A stretch of 64,000 bases of DNA from positions 2,046,001-2,110,000 of the forward strand of contig JANUWI010000005.1 in the NCBI GenBank assembly GCA_025504975.1, in the 5' to 3' direction. Source of the DNA: Plenodomus lindquistii (Eukaryota; Ascomycota; Dothideomycetes; Pleosporales; Leptosphaeriaceae). This document shows positions 15,001-25,648 of this stretch, in pieces. The translations under genes were made by a program, and so were the position numbers. The notes under the pieces were generated by a model that saw nothing but the letters and a program-made list of their open reading frames with translations, had not been told where the DNA came from and ran no database searches. The number at the start of each line of letters is the position of its first letter. Position 1 is the first letter of the stretch.

Positions 15001-18000
15001 CAGGCTATCATCCTTCAAACCACATCCGGTAAGATCATTGTCAAGATTGTCGTAAACCACGCAGTCATTGATGGCGGATCGCTTGCAATAATCGGTCACG
15101 ACCTTAAAGAGGCATACGAAGATCGCCTGCCCGACACCGAGGGGCCATTATACAGCGACTATATGAAGTATATCCGGAGTCTCTCATCAAGCAACGCAAT
15201 CAATTACTGGATCGAGAAACTTCGTGGTGTTCGCCCATGCTACTTCCCAACCACGACTCAGCGTACAAGCACACCACGCCAACTCCGCTCTCTTGATATG
15301 CGCTTCAATCGCTGGGCTGACCTTCACGCTCTTGCAGAAACGAGCAACGCGACTTTCGCGAATATACTACTCGCTGCATGGGCGCTTGTGTTGCGCATTT
15401 ACACCGACTCACAGGATGTGTGCTACGGGTACCTAACGTCAGGAAGGAATGTACCGGTTCCCGGCATTGAAAGCGCGGTCGGAGCATTCATCAACATGCT
15501 GGTATCCCGACTCCAAGTTAGCCCTGCGACATCGATACTTGAAGTGATCACAAAGGTTCAGACCGATTTCATCGAAGCTATGCCTCATCAGCATTGCTCT
15601 CTTGCGCAATTCCAGCACGACCTAGGATTAGCTGGGAAGTCGCTGTTCAACACTGCCGTGTCCATACAGAACCGGACATCCAGCGACAATGCTGCGGAGT
15701 CTGACGCAGGTATTGAGTTCGAGCAACTTGATGGGCACGACCCGAGCGAGTTCGCGATTACAGTCAACATCGATGCGACGCGCAACGACGAAGCCGTCAG
15801 ATTCACGTACTGGAGTGATGCAATCACCGATGGTGAAGCCAAAAATATATCAATCATGACAGCTAAGATCCTGTCTCAGGCTCTCGATAAACCCAGTCAA
15901 ATGATCGCAGAATTGAGTGTCATTTTGAAAGGCAAATCTGTGGCATTAGATGGCGCGCATCTTTCGCCTCCGAAGCTTCGCCCTTCAATCCTGAGGTCGC
16001 GATCCAGCGCTTCACGCACCTCTAGCTTGTCGTCAACATCCCCACCTCTTCCGCCACGCATCACATTTCCAGATTTAGCACCATCACCCCCGATTCCGGC
16101 TGCTGCGCCAGAGCAACCAGATTGGAACAACTTGATACGTTCCATTGTGAGCGAGATGGTGCCCCAGATTGTGGATCAGATTGTTGCCAAGAACCAGATT
16201 GCCACAAATCCAGTATCAGCTACCGTAGACCGGATGACAAGTGAAATGACAGGGATGCTTGCCAGAAGAGCATCTCAGTCGCAACAAGAAGGGCCGAGTA
16301 TGTATGCGCTTTCTCTGCACGGTGGGACTGTTCGGAATAGCTCCGTCAGAGCCAGCTCGATTCGCTCTCGTCGCATGAGCGTGACAAGCAATGCAGAAAG
16401 CAGGATCCAGACAGCTGCCGATATGGTTGCTGCGGTGGGAATCCTGGCTACTGAGGCACAGAATGGCGTTGCGCCTGACTATGTAGAGAAGAAGCTGCTC
16501 GCGCTATGGAGTGAGCTTCTGGAGATGGTGGAGGAGACAGTCGAACAGGATGACAGCTTTTTCGTAAGTACCTCACGAGATTCAATTGAGTGGAAACGCT
16601 AATCTGGAATAGCAACTTGGCGGTGATAGCATCCTTGCCATGCGTCTGGTCGGAGCCGCGAGAGAGGAAGGCTTATCGATGACCGTTGCGGACGTGTTCA
16701 AGAACCCTACATTCGCCGACATGTCTCGCGTAAGTTTGCCCGCAAGTCTGCATGTATGCACTCTAATCACGATCAGGTCGTGCGAGTTGCTGGAGAAGTA
16801 ATTGATGAAGTCATGTCTCGTGCCGGCGGCGACTCTATGACCGGCAGGAGCACCGGCGGACCTTCACGGCCACGCCTTACGAAGAGGGCATCATCACTCT
16901 TAGACGACTTCCACTCCGTCTTATCCGAATATAATGCTGATGCAAAGAGTCTTGCCCCAAGCACACAGCATGAGGCTGAGTTTGCCAGGAACGAGACCGT
17001 GTCTAACAAGCTGCAAGATTTTGCAAATGGGCGCCAAGTACCTCGTCCACAACCACAACGTCGCCCAAGCTCCAGGTCTCAGCTGCCACAAACGATTCAA
17101 GAAGGGATTGAGGTCGCACCGAAATCTATCTCGCTTCTCGGGGACCCCAACGTCGACAGTATCATTTCGAAGGTTCAAGTGTTCAAAGGCGGTATTTCGG
17201 ATGTGTTTCCAGTAACCGACTTCCAAGCACTGGCTATCACAGGAACGCTCCTGGAGTCCAAGTGGATGCTCAACTACTTCTATCTTGACGGTAGCGGGCC
17301 TCTTGACCTTCGTAAGCTGAAGCAGGCCGCCTATCGTATGGTCCAGGCTTACGACATTCTTCGTACGGTCTTCGTTCCATACGGCGACCGATTCCTCCAG
17401 GTCGTGCTTCGGAAGCTTCAACCGGACTTCATATTCCAGCAGACTGACGATGATATCGAGACATTTACCGGTGATCTACGCCAACGAGATCGCGAGAACG
17501 GTCCGCGCCTGGGTGAGGCATTCATTCAATTCGTCGTCGTCAAGCAAAAGCAATCTGGACACTACCGCATCTTCATGCGACTGTCGCATGCTCAGTATGA
17601 TGGCGTTTGCATGTCAAAGATTCTCAGTGCGTTACAGGACGGTTACAATGGACTGCCTGTGTCATCAGCTCCCAGTTTTGGCAACTTTGTCAGAGAGACC
17701 ACGAAAACGGTTGCCGGAGCCCACGACCACTGGAGAGAGGTACTGAGAGGGTCCAAAATGACTGAGATTGTCAACCGCTTTGGACCCAACTACCAGCGTT
17801 CCGCAGGCCGTACAGTTACTCTGGAGGAGAGAGTCACCGCGCCCAAGCTTGCGCGCATGAACATAACGAGCGCCACCATTGTGAAGGCTGCATGGTCTGC
17901 GACTCTTGCGCGCATCGCTGGGAAGTCCGACATTGTTTTTGGCCACGTCATTTCGGGTCGCAATAGTGGTGTTGCCAATGTTGAGAACATTGTTGGCCCC

Positions 18001-18945
18001 TGCCTCAACATGGTTCCCGTCCGCGTCGTCTACCGTCCAGAGTGGACAGTTCAAGATCTGCTTACCTACATTCAAGACCAGCAGATCTCCAACATGCCAT
18101 TCGAGTCGCTCGGCTTCCGCGAAATCACGCGGCACTGCACGGATTGGCCGGACTGGACTAACTTCTCTAGCGTCCTCCAGCACGACCAAAACATCCAATC
18201 AGACACGCCGACAATGGTACTTGGTGGTATAGAATATTCGGTTGGAGCTGTCGGTTCGCAAGAGGACTTCGCAGACTTCTCGGTCCATTCCACCTCCCGG
18301 GGAGGCAACCAGATGGACGTCACGTTAACGTACGCACCAAATAGCACCATCACAAGTGAATTTGCACAACAAGTTTTCGAGATACTCTGTGTGAACATCA
18401 CGTCGTTCGCCCAGGATCCACACGCAAGGCTGCCATCGCCATCCGAATTGAATTCGCGAAGCTCGACAACGGTAAACTCCGACAAGATTCGCAGCAAGTC
18501 CGCAGACAAGCAGCCAGTCACCCTTCCAAGCGATACTGGGCTATCGAGGCACGAAGTCAGCACGCTAGCAACAACATTGCGATCAGCGTGGGAGCAGATC
18601 TTCCACGATGAACATGGCGCACCAGCACCATTCGAGTTAGGCTCTGACTTCTTCCAGCTTGGCGGCGATATCATGGGTCTCGCGCAAGTGGCCTCCATCC
18701 TTGATCAGGAGGAAGGCTTCCGCGTCAAAGTGGAAGACTTGATCGATAAGTCTGTCTTCGTCGAGCAGGTGGGCTTGCTTGCTGTTGAGCGTAGGAAGCA
18801 GATTGAGAAAGAGAGGCAAGATCCTTGGGGAGATAAGGGTAAGAGTAAGACTGAGGAGAAGGTGAAGATGGAGAGGAAGGGAAGCAGCTTTGGTAACCTG
18901 GTAAGGAAGATGGGCATCAAGAGGAAGGGCAGCTCAAGACCGTAG
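1..18945 (+). CDS. Multimodular non-ribosomal peptide synthetase, 3' part (5' end outside window)
   Basis: Exons 1-1215, 1266-4496, 4546-9723, 9776-13010, 13061-16563, 16613-16729 and 16777-18945 join to 6215 residues plus stop. Domains: A1 (~20-1640), T1 (LGGDS ~1774), C (HHAVYDG ~2388), A2 (~3310-4930), T2 (~5072), E (HHLIIDIVSW, EGHGRE and RTIGWF seen), C (SHAINDG ~7032), A3 (~7950-9590), T3 (~9779), C (HHALYDG ~10396), A4 (~11300-12880), T4 (~13063), E (HHLVIDVVSW, ESHGRE), C (NHAVIDG ~15055), Ser/Arg-rich linker (~15940-16470), T5 (~16616), C (SHAQYDG ~17584), T6 with LGGDI (~18658). By-eye specificity codes: A1 DNEDCGQINK, A2 DAITVVGAVK, A3 DAILVGAVVK, A4 DVGFVGGVFK. A2 and A4 residues should be epimerized to D. 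The ATG at position 1 sits in the C-A linker, so I treat the gene as cut by the window edge. The order resembles what I remember of the Dothideomycete NPS4/AbNPS2 group, but this is unverified. Confidence 0.95.
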
Positions 18946-19149
18946 AGATTTTCAAGGTCTTGCTAGGGTCAGGCGATTTCGAATTCGTTGGTATGCTTCG
19001 TGTAGCATAAGACTTTCGGGTCTACCAATGTGAGGAAGGTATCTAGCATTCTTCATTTCTTTTTTTGGCGTGGTAGTTGAATTTTGTTTTTGAGCCAGCA
19101 ATCAATATGAATTTAATTTGTTAACTCTTGCACGCTCACACCTTAAGAC

Positions 19150-19512
19150 CTATTGACTCTCTCCATCGCTCTCCACCTCTCGCTTCCTTTTCACACCGCG
19201 CTCTTCGAGCTCTTCATCCGTTTTTGATTCGCCTGAAAGAATTACCATTCTCTCCATGGTGCGGGTTGGGGTGGAATAGGCTTCTCCGGTATCCCTGTCC
19301 CGGTCACATCTGCTGGCTTGAAACATAGGGAAAACATATTTGTCACCACCGCAAACTGGGCAAGCGAAAAGCTCAGCCATCCAAGTAAACGCTGTTGCCC
19401 CGCAAGATATGCAGGTCATTGTATCAGGGTCATAATGGTATATACCGTAGTGAGACATGTTTGGTAGTGTTCGAAAGCTGCAGGCACCGTTTGACGAAGC
19501 TGCATTTTGCAT
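19150..19512 (-). CDS. Small hypothetical protein with a zinc ribbon
   Basis: A single-exon frame of about 120 residues. It contains CISC and, 13 residues later, CPVC, the two knuckles of a zinc ribbon. The tail is charged and rich in Glu, Lys and Arg. The start is uncertain: ATG codons at 19512 and 19458 (minus strand) both have A at -3, and the second would leave 103 residues. The longer frame seen upstream to 19560 begins with GTG and is not a credible start. It is convergent with the NRPS, whose stop lies 205 bp away. I do not recognise a family. The CxxC pairs and the KRKRE run suggest a nucleic-acid or protein-binding role, which is inference. It could also be a chance frame. Confidence 0.45.
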   Translation of the reverse strand: MQNAASSNGACSFRTLPNMSHYGIYHYDPDTMTCISCGATAFTWMAELFACPVCGGDKYVFPMFQASRCDRDRDTGEAYSTPTRTMERMVILSGESKTDEELEERGVKRKREVESDGESQ

Positions 19513-20069
19513 CGTTGAATTATGGAAGCGAGACTCCGATTCACAGTATCCAAGTGACACCGTCTTCTTTGGCGTTTGCTACTTTCAAGTACCCAACTAT
19601 TAAGTGAAGTGATCCTGCGCTTTGATCTATCACATTGGGAACAGCGGATAATGTTTCGCTCTATCACCGAGTTGATCTCACATCGAAGTAGCTGTGGAAT
19701 GCCGGTGCTCTTGATCGAGAATTTCTACTGACAACAAGAATGACTGAATATGCTATCGCGCGATTGGAACTCTTGAGAATCGAATGTCACTTTGCAGGAA
19801 TAATAAGCTCTGGTAATTGCTTTGTCTGGATCTCTTCAATATTTCCTGCCAGGTCTTTCGGCATGAATCATGTGAGATAATTTCGCATGAACACTGAAGC
19901 AATGAAGTCGCTTAGAAATGAATACCAGACAACTGTAGTACAGATGGACCGGTGCTGGATGTTCCGCCAGCTACCAGATCTTTCTAGGCATACAACTTTC
20001 GTGACGGTGCTCCGTTCAATCTAAGACACATCTAAATATATATTATCCTGGGCTCATGGATACTACCCT
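19513..20069. other. Intergenic, no gene seen
   Basis: About 560 bp between a leftward and a rightward gene, so it should hold both promoters. It is fairly A/T-rich with short frames only. No convincing RNA gene or repeat was seen. Confidence 0.4.
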
Positions 20070-21605
20070 ATGGAGAAATCAAAGAACATGGCCCCATTCC
20101 TGGATGGGTCTCACCACATGCCAATAAGTGCAGACCGAAGGGCGCATCTCGAAGGTAGTGCCCTGCAACTTTACAGCCTTGAATACAGGAAGATTTACTA
20201 ATTGTTTGCGATAGAGCTGAGACTGAACCATGTGCCACGATATCTCTTTCGCATGTGGACGCCAAGCAGCGGCGGCGGAACCGACAAGACGATCAACACT
20301 AACATGCTCATACTTCCGCATGCATTTATGCCGGAGCATAGCGCGACACTTCACGAATTCTACGACACCGCTGAGTCGGAATTGTTGGCTAGAGTGCAAG
20401 ACCACTACGAAACTGTTAAAGCCAGCATACCCTCGCCATTCAGCTCATGGGCTGCCTCGTTACATCTGGTACTGAGCTACGCCCGCCACAAAATAACCAA
20501 AAATGAAGGTAATTACCCGTATATCGCCGTCCTAGACTCTCACAAGCTAGACAAGGGCGTTTTGATATGGCACGTGCCCCATCTTTATTGGGGTGGGAAT
20601 CACGAATATCTCGCATACGGGTGCATCAGCGGTCCGGGATACACAGCCGTCAGCTTCAAGTCTCTAGAGCAGAACGGACTAATGAGCTTGTTTCCCCAGC
20701 TCAGAGCACCTATGAGGGAACTATTTGGCCATGGCTTACGATACGCGATGTTTAACAACCCGCCAAAAGAGACCTCTCGGGCTGAGATGCTAATAATCCG
20801 GAACCTCGCGAGACTTTTCGGACACCTCTCACTACCTGTCGCAGTCGCTCTCGCCAATCTATATCCCCGTCGTGGATTCTCTTGGCTCAACATGGACAAC
20901 GGGGCTCCGTGCCCCAACGAAGTCAAAAATGACTTGCACAGTTTTGCGAACGCGTTGGGGATCGATGAATTGCCGGAGGGATTGGCTAGCGAAACATGGC
21001 ACTCGCCAGGGATGGTGGACACGAATCGATTTGACGATGTGAAGTCCTGGATTGGCTTACTACATGCGCTTTGCAAGAGCGGTTTTCCTACGGAGGAGAG
21101 GGTAGTAAGCAAGTCCCGAAAGAGAAAGCGAGGAGATTGTTACGATTCAGAAGAGGAAGCTGCGAACGACGCCGATGAGAGCACTGCGGCAGAAAAAGCT
21201 GGTGACAAACCCGACGAGATAACTGGCGCAAGCCAAGGAGACAGCGATGACGACGATTCAGACAGTGATGATGATCCTGCAGTACACTCGTGCGACGAGG
21301 CTGACGAAGAACGCCTCGAGATTCGGGGTGAACTGAAACGAAATCTAGAGCCTACCAGTGCAGGACTCAAAAAGCGGAGGAAGCTTATCAGCCTAGCAGA
21401 GAAGGCAAGCCGTCGGAGTGCTCTTATTGAAGCTGAGTATAGCGATGTGGAAGACACCGAGCCGAGCCAGCCTGATGCGTTCGAGAATCCAATCATACAT
21501 AGCGTGGAGGGGGAAAGTACTATCACCGTGCAAGAAGATCGTCCAAGGGGTTGGTCAGGGAGGCTCAGGCCGCGCCTCAAAGGCAACTGGAAGAAGTTTA
21601 AGTGA
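20070..21605 (+). CDS. DUF7587-like hypothetical protein with acidic C-terminal half
   Basis: Two exons, 20070-20154 and 20215-21605 (60-bp intron, GTAGTG...GATAG), give 491 residues. The first exon was chosen because the second reads HVPRYLFRMW immediately after the splice, with no ATG before this motif. A PRYLFR-type start followed by a glycine-rich GGGT segment recalls the fungal DUF7587 family; this is from memory and tentative. Residues ~1-300 look globular. From ~330 the protein is highly acidic (runs of Asp/Ser), with basic clusters SRKRKRGD and LKKRRK that could be nuclear localisation signals. No catalytic motif was recognised. The gene stands alone, between a small zinc-ribbon gene and a convergent E2-like gene. 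Its molecular role is unknown. Confidence 0.75.
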
Positions 21606-21930
21606 TGAGCCACAGAGGCCAGGAATCCGCTCATCGTATGTTCTAGTAGGCTTCCATATGTAGTCCTTGTTCGTATCACGAGTTTCCGACATGCTAGCGG
21701 GTATGTTAGTTCAATCAAATGTGGTCAACTTGCATGCATGAAGAAACCAATCATTTTGATCGTGAGATTCCATGCTAGATTGGATGCAGCAAAAAGGCAA
21801 ACACTTGCGCCATGTACAATACCAAAGTCTGCTCGAATAAGCTGGATTTTCACGGGAGAGAATGCCGCCTCCGTCAATAAGAGAATCTTTTGAAGATGCC
21901 CGATAAAGCCATGCATATACTAACCTGCGT
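21606..21930. other. Convergent intergenic gap
   Basis: About 325 bp between the 3' ends of the DUF7587-like gene and the E2-like gene. It should hold both terminators. Nothing else was seen. Confidence 0.4.
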
Positions 21931-22731
21931 TCAACGACTTAACCTGCTCGATCTCTCAAACCATGGTAATTGACCGCACACCTTACTTCGCATACGTCTC
22001 CACCCATTCTTTCGCCGTCCTCTCAAATTCCTCATGCCTCTCTCCATCTCCATCGCAATCTCCGGCACTAACACGTTCTCCAAATCTGGTGTTCCCAAGA
22101 ACGCGCGAATGCTCTTCAAGATAGCCTCCATCGTGAGCATTGGACTCCAATATTTGTGCAAGATGCTTAGTCCAATAGTTCCAGTTGAGCTTTCGATGTT
22201 GGGATGATCTGTGCATCACGCATTAGCAAGACCTCTGACTGCTTCCACTGGTTTTTCTTATGGGAAGAGCCTCGTTTAGGCCTAGGTTTTCTATCTGGCG
22301 CAGTCACTGCGGTGTAGTGCAGATAGTGAAAACAGCATGCAAAGTCCTAAGATACTACTTCTATGCTCTTTAAGTAGCGGTAATGGCGCTGCTGTATACC
22401 ATCAAGCATTATGCGCTTTGAGTAAGGCAGGGACTTTGAACACACGAGCCACATCGTTAGACAAATAAGCAAAGGCGGAGGACTCACATATCTTGGTCTT
22501 GAACAGCACGGTTGGTGGTTGAAATGGATAGTCCCCGGGATATGAGAGAGTAAGGTGAAAGGTGCCCCCTTCGTAAGGCGAGCCTGGCGCGCCTTGGATG
22601 GTAGCCTCCCATTCGTAGATATTATTATCGGGTCTGGGTTGCGCAGTGCATCCTTCGACGGGATCTTCGCGGAGGTTTCTGAGCTCCGTTCTGAGCCGAT
22701 GAACGGTCTGCCCATCAAGCTGCGCAGTCAT
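21931..22731 (-). CDS. E2 ubiquitin-conjugating-fold protein lacking the catalytic cysteine (UEV-like or decaying)
   Basis: Exons 22488-22731 and 21931-22208 (minus; 279-bp intron, GTGAGT donor, CACAG acceptor) join KTKI to YHPNI exactly as in Ubc4/5-type E2 enzymes and give 173 residues. The fold is clear: N-terminal helix, YEGGTFHLTLSYPGDYPFQPP, HPN, WSPMLT, VPEIA. The position that carries the ubiquitin-accepting cysteine (G-x-I-C-L in E2s) reads GTIGLSIL, with codon GGA at 22171-22173, so thioester chemistry is not possible. After VPEIAME the frame changes: the expected E2 C-terminal helix (FERTAKEWVETYAK) is encoded in another frame at about 21983-22040, while the open frame runs into an unrelated basic tail. 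It is either a ubiquitin E2 variant with a new tail or a gene being lost. Confidence 0.75.
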
Positions 22732-23057
22732 AGTAGGAACGTAAGACTTTGTATTGGACCGTCTTCTGTAATGCGCGTTGGTGAAAAGGCCTTAACGAGC
22801 CTTAGCTTCAGAAGGGGAATTTGTGTGAAAGAGCTGAAATCACAATCGCAAGGTGACAGTTGTTGGCATGGTGTTGCAAGTTCTCGCCACTCATATCGCT
22901 CGCTTGTGACTGGCTGGCAAGTACTGGGGATCACCCGTAGAGCGCTCGTGACGCACATTACTTGCGGCATTCAGCAATGTTCGATCGCGAAAAGAGAAGG
23001 TCAAATTTATGTTTCATGACCGCGTAAAACTGCTGTGCACTATGCATAGGCAGTATC
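22732..23057. other. Intergenic gap upstream of E2-like gene
   Basis: About 325 bp containing the promoter of the E2-like gene and the 3' end of the lyase gene. No other feature was recognised. Confidence 0.4.
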
Positions 23058-24904
23058 TCATACACTATCCAAAACAACACTGTCCCACAACCATCCTCTC
23101 CAAAGTGTCGTTCTCGTGACCTTAACATCCAACCGATTCGTGCCTGCTTTCAAGCCTCCAGCAGCAACCGGAAATCCCAACAATCTCCACTCGCCACTCC
23201 TGGTAGCACCACGATACGTGTCCTGACTATTCAACAAGCTTGCGCTCGTTATGTTGCCCACTTTCACGTTGTTGAGCAGGATATCCGCGCTAACGCCTTG
23301 CGAGAAGCCTGCAAGTGATACTGTGAGCTTCGCGGCGGAAGTCGATGTGCTGTTGTTCACAGGGAAGTTGATCGACCATGTTCCGAGAGCAGATTGGCCG
23401 AAACACCAGTCCTCGGTTGCGCTGGTTCCGACGGTGTAGGTTAGGTTGCCAGGGCACTTTGCGATGCGGCCATGTTCGAAGGGTGTAGGACCAGAGAGCT
23501 TGAAGCCATCGGTGCGTCGATCAAAGGCACCCACTTGGAAGATACGCTTGGAGCTGTCCGTCACCTCCCAAGTAAGAGTCTTCACATTCGTGTTTTTGCC
23601 ATTGCTCACGATGACACCGTTTTGTGTGAAGTTTGTGGTAACGTCGCTAAGTTTGCCACCAGCGCCCCAAGCGTAGAGACCGTAGGTACCCGTGCGGATA
23701 TCTTCAATGACGAACTTTCCATCGGCGTCCGCGTAAGTGGTGTAGTAATAGCCTTGGCCTTGGTCGAGCGTAGAGATTGTCGCATTGTTGTTGTCGCCTA
23801 GGAACACAGCGGCACCTGAGGCGGGACGACCGTCGCTGAGAACCAGCCTGCCTTGGATCTTGCCGCGAGATTGGTAGGCTTTGTCTTCAAACCATTTATA
23901 GGGCCACGCAGCTTCTTCCTTTTGCCAGCGCGATGCAGCGTCGTCTTTGGAGCCGTCGTTGAGGTACCAGAGCCATGGTCCCCAAGTTTTGCCATCGGCG
24001 AATGCGTCACGGGAAACGGCTTGGAAGTGGGTACCGTGAATCATGTTTAGTTGCACTGCGTCACCAGTCTTGGACTCTCGGTGGACCTGAAAATTGTTAG
24101 TTCTGAATCGCATCATTCGTGTGGCGGGTAAGAGGCGCTGATCAACATACCATGAGCTCTTGCTTCGTTTGGTCGCCATTGTAGTAGTCCTTGCCAGGGT
24201 TCAAGTACCAACTGCCGACTTCATCGCCATACACTCCATAGTAGGTCTGGTCTCTAACGTTGCCAGACCAGTCGTACTTGGTGAGATAAGTTCCATCAGC
24301 CTTCTGCCAGGTTTCATCCTGAACATTGGTGGCGCTGAGATACTCGTCAAGCGCTGGAAGTACACTGTCCTTCACATTGTTGTAACCCCTGGGGAACGAA
24401 ACATTGTCGAGCCGCCAAAGTGTACGGAACTCGCCGAGGGTAGGAAGCGCGTGGTTGACGAAGTACTGATACGCGCCAGGGAGATCATCGTAAATGACCC
24501 AATGGAAGTCACCTTCTTTCGAAGTGAATTTGACGTTAATCCAATCGGTCCCAGAGTCTGCGACCACGGCCGAGGTCCAGCTGAGATCTGAGGCAGCGCC
24601 GTCTGTCAGTTTGTTAGTTCACCCTTCCTCGACCCTGTAGTCACATCTTCTTGGATAACGGAAACTTACTGTAGCTCACATAATGCCCAACCGCATTGCC
24701 CACACGATCTTTTCCCTTGTAGTTCAGTTTATTGGCGTACTGTCGATTTTGCGTGACATTCCAGATCTCATTGCCTAGTACCCATGTGGAGTTACCCAGA
24801 TCCTTCAAAAAGCTCTTAGGCTTCTTTGCGCGCTCTTCGACTGGCGCAGATGTGACAAGCGAAGCGAACCCAGCGACAAGACCGAGGAACTTAGCTGTAC
24901 CCAT
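23058..24904 (-). CDS. Secreted rhamnogalacturonan endolyase, polysaccharide lyase family 4
   Basis: Exons 24670-24904, 24151-24602 and 23058-24086 (minus; introns of 67 and 64 bp) give 571 residues. A signal peptide is evident, with likely cleavage after TSA at about residue 20. The first two exons form the catalytic beta-sandwich. The MIHGTHFQ segment carries the histidine that acts in catalysis in characterised Aspergillus PL4 enzymes. It is followed by a fibronectin-III-like domain (from about GRLVLSDGRPASGA) and a C-terminal carbohydrate-binding-like domain ending TTLWRGWLWDSVVL, the standard three-domain PL4 plan. The enzyme should cleave Rha-GalUA bonds of pectin rhamnogalacturonan I by beta-elimination outside the cell. 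Length fits the family (about 530-660). There is no linked pectinase cluster; its neighbours are an E2-like gene and a urea transporter. Confidence 0.93.
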
Positions 24905-25648
24905 CGTTGCTGTGAGTGCAAAAGTGCTTGGCAGATTGGAATTTCTTGGACATCATCGCCTCGATATATACTATTTCGAGCAAGACGAGTGCACGATGAT
25001 TGTTGTGATCCATGTCTCTACGGGGTGGTTTGCCCCGAACTCATTACCGGCTGCGATTGTGGGGTCGCGGGGTATCTTCTGGGGTGTCCCCTGGACCGAT
25101 AGCTCCACGAGACATTGTTCCTGCAATCGGACCCTTCAGATTCTTGTGGCGCGCCGTTGAATACGACTCGAGTGTGCAGTAGCATACAAACTATTGCTGT
25201 TTTCGCATCATCGCGTCCAGGAACGGGAAGGTGCTTGTAAGGAAGAGCTATTCATCGTGGGTGAAGAAGGACCGAAAGCGCTGAATATGATGCTAGGAAA
25301 TGCACGACCTCGGCATTTCTCCCGCTGCTACGTTTCCAGAAACCGGGTTGGTGCACGAGTTGTGCCTGAATCAGATGTCGTGGTTGCGGAGGGAGGGAGG
25401 GAAGCTGAAGGGGCAAAAGGAGACACGTCAGGAGCCTCGCCCCTGCGCAGCACCTCCGAGAAGAGCCATCGCACAGCTGTATGACGCGATGGAACCGCGA
25501 CGGGCATCATAGAGAACAGGATGCGATATTCCACGGAGTTGGAATATTTTTGCATTTACTGGTGGGTGTACCGTGTGACGAGGCTTTAAGTCGAAATTAT
25601 GACAGCGCAATGTTTGTCTGCTCCAATAGTCCATACGTATTCTCACTC
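24905..25648. other. Intergenic, promoter of the lyase gene
   Basis: About 740 bp between two leftward genes. It should hold the lyase promoter and the urea-transporter 3' end. Only short unsupported frames were found. Confidence 0.4.
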
